DNA from: Oscillospiraceae bacterium
GTDB lineage: Bacteria; Bacillota; Clostridia; Oscillospirales; Oscillospiraceae
Assembly: GCA_017445385.1 (NCBI GenBank)
Contig: JAFSUG010000003.1
Span: forward strand, 1-64,000
DNA length: 64,000 bases
Reading direction: 5' to 3'
Under the pieces are notes generated by a model that did no database searches, was not told the DNA's origin, and saw only the letters and a program-made list of their open reading frames with translations. Shown piece after piece: positions 58,428 to 64,000 of the stretch. Within the stretch, counting starts at the first letter, position 1. Every line of letters begins with the position of its first letter. A program made the position numbers and the translations under genes.

Positions 58428-59438
58428 ATGGAACAGACGATCCGCGAGAGAATGGAGCGTGAGGAGTTCACGCGCCTTGCGCCCGGCGCCGCAAAAGCTG
58501 CCGAGAGCAAGGGCAGACTGCGCCCGGAAGAAGAGAACGAAGTCCGCACTTGCTTCCAGCGCGACAGCGACCGTATTTTGCACAGCAAATCGTTCCGCCG
58601 CCTGATGCATAAAACGCAGGTGTTTTTGCAGCCTGCCGGCGATCACTACCGCACGCGCATGACGCATACGCTGGAGGTTGCGCGCATCGGACGCACGATC
58701 GCGCGTGCGCTGCAGCTCAACGAGGATTTAACCGAGGCGATTGCCTTCGGACATGATCTGGGGCATACGCCGTTTGGCCATGCCGGCGAGATCGCGCTTA
58801 CGGAGATCACGGGAAAGCCGTTTCGCCATAACGAGCAGTCGCTTCGCGTTGTGGACAAGCTGGAAAACGACGGCATGGGGCTGAACCTCAGCTATGAAAC
58901 GCGGCGCGGCATCCTCTGCCATACGGGCGACGAGCTGCCGGAAACGCTGGAGGGGCAAATCATCCGCTATGCCGACCGCATTGCCTACCTCAATCATGAT
59001 ATTGACGATGCTATGCGCGCGCAGGTGCTTTCGGAAAGCGATATACCCTATAGCGTTTCCTCCGTGCTCGGCGAAAGCCACAGCCGCCGCATCAATACGC
59101 TGGTTGAGGATATGATTGCCGCAACAGCGGAAACGGGCGAGCCGCATATGCATGATGGTGTTGCCGGCGCGATGCAGGAGCTGCGCGAATTTATGTTTGC
59201 GCGGATCTATCGCAACCCGGTTGTTAAGGGCGAAGAATCCAAGGCGCGCGAAATGCTCAAGCGCCTGTATGAATACTATACGCAAAATCCGCAGAAACTT
59301 CCGGAAGACTTCCTGCCGCAGCTCGATTTTGACGGCATGGAGCGTGTTGTATGTGATTACATCGCCGGCATGACGGATAAATACGCCGTTGCAAAGTACA
59401 CCGAGGCGTTCATTCCGCTTGCCTGGCAAATGACCTAA
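58428..59438 (+). CDS. dgt: dGTP triphosphohydrolase (HD domain)
   Basis: HD-domain enzyme that cleaves dGTP (or dNTPs) to nucleoside and triphosphate. 336 residues: RIHRSKSFRRLMHKTQVFL-like block DRILHSKSFRRLMHKTQVF, TRMTHTLEVARIGRTIARAL with the first His, and the HD pair in AFGHDLGHTPFGHAGE, plus ADRIAYLNHDIDDAM with the last metal Asp. This short clostridial form is next to dnaG and rpoD in many Firmicutes, where it may adjust dNTPs for replication priming. The ATG follows AAGGAG. Confidence 0.93.
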   Translation: MEQTIRERMEREEFTRLAPGAAKAAESKGRLRPEEENEVRTCFQRDSDRILHSKSFRRLMHKTQVFLQPAGDHYRTRMTHTLEVARIGRTIARALQLNEDLTEAIAFGHDLGHTPFGHAGEIALTEITGKPFRHNEQSLRVVDKLENDGMGLNLSYETRRGILCHTGDELPETLEGQIIRYADRIAYLNHDIDDAMRAQVLSESDIPYSVSSVLGESHSRRINTLVEDMIAATAETGEPHMHDGVAGAMQELREFMFARIYRNPVVKGEESKAREMLKRLYEYYTQNPQKLPEDFLPQLDFDGMERVVCDYIAGMTDKYAVAKYTEAFIPLAWQMT

Positions 59439-59441
59439 TAT

Positions 59442-59496
59442 GGGCAACATCAAATAATCATTGTAATCTAATTGCGTCGAATGATTAGATGCTGCC
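59442..59496 (+). promoter_or_regulatory. intergenic inverted repeat between dgt and dnaG
   Basis: GGCAACATC-AAA-TAATCATT (59443-59462) pairs with AATGATTAGATGCTGCC (59480-59496); one G-U pair and an AAA bulge. There is no T-run, so it is not a classic terminator. Confidence 0.5.
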
Positions 59497-59523
59497 GGAA
59501 AAACTTTGGAAAGGAGGGCAAAT

Positions 59524-61254
59524 ATGCCGATTTCACCGTCTTATTTGGATGAACTGGTTGCGCGAAATCCCATTGAGGAAGTCGTGGGGCAGTACGTTTC
59601 TTTGACGCGCAGAAGCAGCAATCTCTTTGGACTTTGCCCGTTCCATTCGGAAAAAACGCCCTCTTTCTCCGTTGCGCCCGATAAGGGAATCTACTACTGC
59701 TTCGGCTGCCATAAGGGCGGCGGCGTTGTGAATTTTATCATGGAGATTGAGTCGCTCAGCTTCCGCGATGCGGTGATCTTTTTGGCGAAACGCGCCAATA
59801 TGCCGCTGCCGGATGACGGACGGCCGGACGCCGTATCGAAGCAGCGTGATCGGCTGCTTGCGCTGTGCAAAGCGAGCGCGAAGTACTACCATGAGCAGCT
59901 CAAGCTGCCGCACGGCGAGCCGGCAAGAGCCTACTTTGCCAAGCGCGCGCTATCCCCGGCGACGATTACGCGCTTCGGTCTCGGCTACGCGCCGGACGGC
60001 TGGAACGGCTTGATCGACGCGATGACCGCGCAGGGCTTTACGAAAGAAGAGCTGCTTGCCGCGGGACTTGCGCTCAAGCATCAGACGAAAGGCACGGTTT
60101 ACGACCGTTTCCGCAACCGCGTGATGTTCCCGATCATTGACGTGCGCGGAAACGTAATCGCGTTCGGCGGCAGAGTTCTGGATGATTCCACGCCGAAATA
60201 CCTCAATTCCTCGGAAACGCTGATCTTTAACAAACGCAGAAATCTCTTTGCGCTCAACATCGCAAAAAAGAGCAAAGCGGATTATATCATCTTAACCGAG
60301 GGCTATATGGACGCCATCGCGCTGCATCAGTACGGGTTTGACTGCGCGGTTGCATCGCTCGGCACGTCGCTTACGGAAGAGCACGTAAACCTGCTTTCGA
60401 AATATACCAATAAGCTGATCCTGACCTACGATTCGGACGAGGCAGGGCAGAACGCTACGCGCCGCGCACTGCCGATGCTGGAAAAAGCCGGCATCGCGGT
60501 AAAGGTGCTGCGGATGCAGGGCGCGAAGGACCCGGATGAATTTCTCAAAAAATACGGCGCGGATGCGTTCCATTCGCTGCTGAATAAATCGGAAAATCAG
60601 GCGGAATACTTCCTCAATGCGCTGCTGCGCAAATATGATCTTACGATCGACGATCAGAAAATCGCGTTTGCGCGCGAAGCCGCGCAGACAATCGCCGCCA
60701 TGCCGAACGCGGTTGAGCGCGACGTCTATTGCCGCAGAGCTGCAGAAGCAGCAGGCGTATCGCCGGAGGCGATCCGCATTGAGGCGGAAAAGGCACGCAA
60801 AAAAATGGCGCGCGCAAAACGGATCCGGCAGGAGCGGGAGAATACGGCAGTTTCGCAGATGCATCAGCCGAAGGAGCGGACGATCCGCTACGAGAATATG
60901 CGTTCGGCAATGGCGGAAGAGGGACTGCTGCAGCAGCTCGCAAAAGAGCCGGAGCTGTTTGAGCGTGTTGACCTGGATGAATCGCTGTTTTCCGTACCGC
61001 TGCTCGGCAGAGCCTACAGCGCCATGCGCGCGCAATATGAGCAGGGCAGAACGGTCAGCGTTGCATCGCTCGGAGAAGCATTCTCGGCGGAGGAGACGGC
61101 GCATCTTTCCTCCGTGCTGCAAAAGCGCGGCGATCTGATCTCCGATCAGGCGATCGACGATTACATCCGCGTGATCCGCGAAGAGCACGCAAAGAGCAAT
61201 ATGTCTGTTGAGGAGCGGCTTCGCGCCGCGCAGGATCGCGCAAACAAGAATTAG
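59524..61254 (+). CDS. dnaG: DNA primase
   Basis: Makes RNA primers for replication. Start at the ATG at 59524 (AAAGGAGGGC upstream), 576 residues: zinc finger C38, H41, C59, C62; the TOPRIM core with LTEGYMDAIAL and LTYDSDEAGQ; and a C-terminal helicase-binding region with a linker rich in Lys and Arg. Blocks such as GRVLDDSTPKYLNSSET are typical. Next to rpoD, as in the classic macromolecular synthesis operon, here without rpsU. Confidence 0.96.
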   Translation: MPISPSYLDELVARNPIEEVVGQYVSLTRRSSNLFGLCPFHSEKTPSFSVAPDKGIYYCFGCHKGGGVVNFIMEIESLSFRDAVIFLAKRANMPLPDDGRPDAVSKQRDRLLALCKASAKYYHEQLKLPHGEPARAYFAKRALSPATITRFGLGYAPDGWNGLIDAMTAQGFTKEELLAAGLALKHQTKGTVYDRFRNRVMFPIIDVRGNVIAFGGRVLDDSTPKYLNSSETLIFNKRRNLFALNIAKKSKADYIILTEGYMDAIALHQYGFDCAVASLGTSLTEEHVNLLSKYTNKLILTYDSDEAGQNATRRALPMLEKAGIAVKVLRMQGAKDPDEFLKKYGADAFHSLLNKSENQAEYFLNALLRKYDLTIDDQKIAFAREAAQTIAAMPNAVERDVYCRRAAEAAGVSPEAIRIEAEKARKKMARAKRIRQERENTAVSQMHQPKERTIRYENMRSAMAEEGLLQQLAKEPELFERVDLDESLFSVPLLGRAYSAMRAQYEQGRTVSVASLGEAFSAEETAHLSSVLQKRGDLISDQAIDDYIRVIREEHAKSNMSVEERLRAAQDRANKN

Positions 61255-61274
61255 ACAGATAGGAGTATGGGATT

Positions 61275-62438
61275 ATGGCTGTGACGATGGATAAATCCGC
61301 AATTGCAGACCAGCTTGCCGCGCTGGAAATCCGTGAGGAAGACCGCGCGCAGCTCTTGGAGCTTTTAACCGCCGCGCAGAAGGAAGGCAAAATCTCCAGC
61401 AAGCAGCTTGTTGAAACGCTCGATGAGATCGATGCATCAGAGCGCGTAACCGAGCAGGTTTACGATCTGGTCGGAAAGCTCGGCATTGAGCTGGACGTTT
61501 CGGACGTTTTGGAGCTGCTGGACGAATCTGAGCTTTATAACCCAACGGCGGAAGAACTCGATGAGATCGAGGCGGAAAAGCCGGAAGAGATTGAGCTTGA
61601 CGAATCCGATCCGCAGATTACCGATCCGATGCGCCAGTATCTCAAGGAAATCGGAACAATTCCGCTGCTTTCCCCGGAAGAGGAGCTTGAAACGGCAAAG
61701 CGCATTGCCGAGGGCGATGAAGAAGCCCGCAAAAAAATGACGGAGGCGAATCTGCGCCTTGTTGTTTCAATTGCCAAGCGCTACGTGCGCGGCATGAGCC
61801 TGCTGGATCTGATCCAGGAGGGCAACCTCGGCTTAATCAAAGCCGTTGAGAAATTTGATTATACCAAAGGCTATAAGTTCTCCACCTATGCAACGTGGTG
61901 GATCCGCCAGGCAATCACGCGCGCGATTTCCGATCAGGCGCGCACGATCCGCATTCCCGTGCATATGGGCGAGGCGATCAATCGCGTAACGCGCGCATCG
62001 CACGCGCTGCTGCAGGAGCTTGGCAGAGAGCCGACAACCGCAGAGATCGCGGAAAAGGTCGGTATGCCGGAATCGCGCGTATCGGAGATTTTGAAGATCG
62101 GGCAGGATCCGATTTCCATTGATATGCCTATCGGCGACGATGGCGACAGTCACCTCGGCGATTTCATTCCGGCAAATGAGAACACCCAGCCGTCCGAGGC
62201 AACCTCGCGCACGATGCTGCGTGAGCAGCTTGAAAAAGTGCTCAAGCGGCTCGGCCCGCGTGAAGAGCAGGTCGTTCGGATGCGGTTCGGACTGCTTGAC
62301 GGCCACTGCTACACGCTCGAGGAAGTCGGCAAGGAGTTTGACGTAACGCGCGAGCGTATCCGCCAGATCGAGGCGAAGGCGCTGCGTCAGCTGCGCCATA
62401 TCCGCAACCGCTCGCTGCTGACCGATTTCCTGGAGTGA
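61275..62438 (+). CDS. rpoD: primary sigma factor SigA/RpoD
   Basis: Housekeeping sigma factor. 387 residues: sigma 1.1, then region 1.2 ([16 protein letters not shown]), region 2 with the -10 reading helix ([19 protein letters not shown]), region 3, and region 4.2 with the -35 reading helix-turn-helix ([29 protein letters not shown]). Start at the ATG at 61275 behind AGGAG. It is 20 bases after dnaG. A glutamate-rich stretch lies between about 90 and 115. Confidence 0.97.
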   Translation: MAVTMDKSAIADQLAALEIREEDRAQLLELLTAAQKEGKISSKQLVETLDEIDASERVTEQVYDLVGKLGIELDVSDVLELLDESELYNPTAEELDEIEAEKPEEIELDESDPQITDPMRQYLKEIGTIPLLSPEEELETAKRIAEGDEEARKKMTEANLRLVVSIAKRYVRGMSLLDLIQEGNLGLIKAVEKFDYTKGYKFSTYATWWIRQAITRAISDQARTIRIPVHMGEAINRVTRASHALLQELGREPTTAEIAEKVGMPESRVSEILKIGQDPISIDMPIGDDGDSHLGDFIPANENTQPSEATSRTMLREQLEKVLKRLGPREEQVVRMRFGLLDGHCYTLEEVGKEFDVTRERIRQIEAKALRQLRHIRNRSLLTDFLE

Positions 62439-62452
62439 TTTGAAATTTTCAC

Positions 62453-62480
62453 TTGACAACGCCGGAAAATACCGTATCAT
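62453..62480 (+). promoter_or_regulatory. promoter of acpP
   Basis: TTGACA (62453-62458) and TATCAT (62475-62480), 16-base spacing. The leader carries an 8-bp hairpin, ACGGATGG/CCATCCGT, near 62487-62512. Confidence 0.75.
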
Positions 62481-62537
62481 TATTCACGGATGGGTCTTTC
62501 GATCCATCCGTGAGTACGGCCTTGAGGAGGTGTTACA

Positions 62538-62759
62538 ATGTTTGAGAAACTCGCACAATATCTTTCCGAACAGCTCGACATTCCTGCAGAGGAGATCACC
62601 CGCGATACAACGTTTGAATCCCTCGGCATCGATTCGCTCGATACGGTAGAGATGGTGATGGATCTGGAATCCGACCTCGGTGTGGATCTGGAACTTGATG
62701 AAAAGGTTGCAACCATCGGTGAGTTGGTTGATTTTATCGAAAAGAAAGTAAACGAATAA
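62538..62759 (+). CDS. acpP: acyl carrier protein
   Basis: Carries acyl chains in fatty acid synthesis on a phosphopantetheine arm attached to S33 in GIDSLDTVEM. 73 residues, acidic, with the four-helix ACP layout ending in VDFIEKKVNE. The ATG follows GAGGAGGTG. It is a single gene with its own promoter between rpoD and SRP RNA; no other fab genes are near. A specialised ACP is possible, but the sequence is of the standard type. Confidence 0.95.
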   Translation: MFEKLAQYLSEQLDIPAEEITRDTTFESLGIDSLDTVEMVMDLESDLGVDLELDEKVATIGELVDFIEKKVNE

Positions 62760-62764
62760 TTGTG

Positions 62765-63066
62765 AGTCGGTCTGCGGCAAGGCTGCACTAGTCGGGGAGC
62801 CAGCGGTGCCCTGTAACCTGCAATCCGCTATAGCAGGGATGAATTCCCGTTCCAGGGCGTAGGCTGTGCCGTCTGTTTCCGGGTACGCGGTGTTGACGGA
62901 TCGGTCCTGCGCAACAGAATCCCGTGAACCATGTCAGGCGGGGAACCGAGCAGCATTCAGCGGATCTTTCTGTGTGCCGCAGGATAGCCGCTCCTGAGCC
63001 GGCGGCTCGGGTAACGGGTATAGCCTTCGTTCAAAAACGGGTGTGCGGTCTTGCCGCAGACCGAAC
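62765..63066 (+). ncRNA. ffs: SRP RNA, large Firmicutes type
   Basis: RNA of the signal recognition particle. The ends pair perfectly over 15 bp (62767-62781 with 63050-63064). The helix 8 core GTCAGG..GGGAACCGAGCAGC, with the GGAA-type tetraloop, binds Ffh, and flanking ATTCAGCGGATC and the Alu-type 5' domain (GGGGAGCCAGCGGTGCCCTGTAACC) complete the large form. Location just upstream of dnaX is as in Bacillus (scr-dnaX). A strong terminator follows at 63071-63103. Confidence 0.94.
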
Positions 63067-63070
63067 GCAT

Positions 63071-63103
63071 TTCCATCCGCGTTTCGCGGATGGAATTTTT
63101 TTT
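63071..63103 (+). terminator. terminator of SRP RNA
   Basis: TTCCATCCGCG (63071-63081), TTT, CGCGGATGGAA (63085-63095), then TTTTTTTT. Confidence 0.93.
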
Positions 63104-63104
63104 C

Positions 63105-63133
63105 TTTTCACCATGGCTTTTTTATGGTATAAT
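63105..63133 (+). promoter_or_regulatory. promoter of dnaX
   Basis: TTTTCA (63105-63110) and TATAAT (63128-63133), 17-base spacing, with TGG directly before the -10 (extended -10). Confidence 0.7.
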
Positions 63134-63155
63134 CATCAAAAAGGAGGGAAGTCCG

Positions 63156-64000
63156 ATGTATCAGGCGCTCTATCGCAAATATCGTCCGCAGACGTTTGAC
63201 GAAGTCGTCGGTCAGCGGAGCGTCACCGATACGCTTCGGTCGCAGGTGGAAACGGGGCGGCTCAGCCATGCGTATCTTTTCACCGGCACGCGCGGAACGG
63301 GCAAAACCTCCTGTGCGCGCATTCTTGCCAAGGCGGTCAACTGCCTGCAGCCGCAGGGCGGAAACCCCTGCAATCGCTGCGAAAACTGCCGCTCGATCGA
63401 TTCCGGCGCGTGCGTAGACGTTTTAGAGATCGACGCTGCCTCGAACAACGGCGTGGATCACGTCCGCGCGCTGCGCGATGAGGCGGTCTATTCGCCCTCG
63501 CAGGCAAAAAAGCGCGTTTACGTGATCGATGAAGTGCATATGCTCTCGGCAAGCGCGTTCAATGCGCTGCTGAAAATTATTGAAGAACCGCCGGAGCACG
63601 TGCTGTTTATCCTTGCAACAACGGAGCTGCAAAAGGTTCCCGCAACGATCCTTTCTAGATGCCAGCGGTATTCCTTCCGCCGCCTTCGAGCGGAGGATAT
63701 TGCCGATCGGCTGCAAAGCGTTGCCTACCAGGAAAAAATCGACTTGGAAGAAGATGCGGCAGTGCTGCTTTCCCGTCTTGCCGACGGCGGCTTGCGCGAT
63801 GGGCTCAGCCTGCTCGATCAGTGCGCTTCGGCATCGCAGGGCGCAGTCACGCGCGATGTGGTCTGCGCGGTGCTCGGGCTTGCAGGCGAGCAGAAAACGG
63901 GCGATTTGCTTGAAGCGATTGCAAAAAGCGATGCCGCCGCCGCGCTGACGATTTTTTCCGATCTCTATGCCGCAGGCAAAGACCTTTCCGCAATGCTCGG
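63156..64000 (+). CDS. dnaX: DNA polymerase III tau/gamma subunit (5' part)
   Basis: Clamp-loader ATPase; the gene continues beyond the window end, so only about 281 residues are seen. The ATG at 63156 follows AAGGAGGG. The start MYQALYRKYRPQTFDEVVGQ, Walker A GTRGTGKT (44-51), zinc cysteines C63, C72, C75 and C78, DEVH (125-128) and the sensor block TTELQKVPATILSRCQ are standard. It follows the SRP RNA, as expected for Firmicutes. Whether a short gamma form is made by frameshifting cannot be judged from this part. Confidence 0.95.
   Translation, partial: MYQALYRKYRPQTFDEVVGQRSVTDTLRSQVETGRLSHAYLFTGTRGTGKTSCARILAKAVNCLQPQGGNPCNRCENCRSIDSGACVDVLEIDAASNNGVDHVRALRDEAVYSPSQAKKRVYVIDEVHMLSASAFNALLKIIEEPPEHVLFILATTELQKVPATILSRCQRYSFRRLRAEDIADRLQSVAYQEKIDLEEDAAVLLSRLADGGLRDGLSLLDQCASASQGAVTRDVVCAVLGLAGEQKTGDLLEAIAKSDAAAALTIFSDLYAAGKDLSAML

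Overview
The window looks like chromosomal core DNA of an anaerobic, endospore-forming member of the class Clostridia; a gut Oscillospirales-type lineage is my guess. The basis is SpoIVA and a SipL-like DUF3794/LysM protein (spore morphogenesis), the NfnAB pair, a ClpE-type unfoldase, a large Firmicutes-type SRP RNA directly upstream of dnaX, a lysine riboswitch on an NhaC-family transporter, an S-layer-homology protein and clostridial promoter and ribosome-binding-site patterns. By eye the coding DNA is moderately GC-rich and the intergenic DNA is AT-rich. I see no prophage, transposase gene, CRISPR array or rRNA operon.

Layout. 1-8.8 kb, mostly minus strand: rplM-rpsI with a structured leader, a divergent TtcA-like thiolase, an AbgB-like peptidase, a polar amino acid ABC transporter, a two-gene half-size TauE/SafE pair, a PrsA/parvulin foldase, 6S RNA and a DUF1292 gene. 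9-22 kb, plus strand: class A PBP, an rRNA-type methyltransferase, ecfA1-ecfA2-ecfT, truA, a DUF5711 protein, clpE, then RNase P RNA (minus) divergent from murD-ispD-ispF. 22-24 kb: the lysine-riboswitch-controlled transporter (minus). 24-39.8 kb, plus strand: DUF3343 with a class V aminotransferase, then the cluster cdaA-cdaR-yicC-remA-gmk-rpoZ-priA-def-fmt-rsmB-rlmN-prpC-prkC-rsgA, which joins c-di-AMP synthesis, nucleotide supply, replication restart, translation initiation and Ser/Thr phospho-signalling, followed by a 50-residue membrane protein and sipL. 41.3-41.9 kb: a gene-free block with a REP-like hairpin and a MITE-like inverted-repeat element. 41.9-56.2 kb, mixed strands: SLH protein plus an unknown membrane protein, spoIVA, thioredoxin with an FTR-like partner, a topoisomerase IV A subunit, tRNA-Gly, a four-helix-bundle gene in AT-rich DNA, an unusual membrane acyltransferase-fold protein, nfnAB, ackA and tmcAL. 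56-64 kb, plus strand: rpmE-hflX-yigZ-dgt-dnaG-rpoD-acpP, SRP RNA and the start of dnaX, which runs off the window.

Most genes are familiar housekeeping functions. The less expected signals are in regulatory DNA and in a few proteins. Three unrelated genes have a leader hairpin whose 5' arm is an anti-Shine-Dalgarno-like CACCTC and whose 3' arm is the gene's own ribosome binding site. Perfect inverted repeats flank the -10 boxes of the cdaA and tRNA-Gly promoters. A tRNA terminator appears to have been split by a small insertion next to the four-helix-bundle gene. A membrane protein has an E2/CAT acyltransferase fold whose catalytic histidine position is glutamate. All functional calls are from reading sequence and motifs only; no database search was run.
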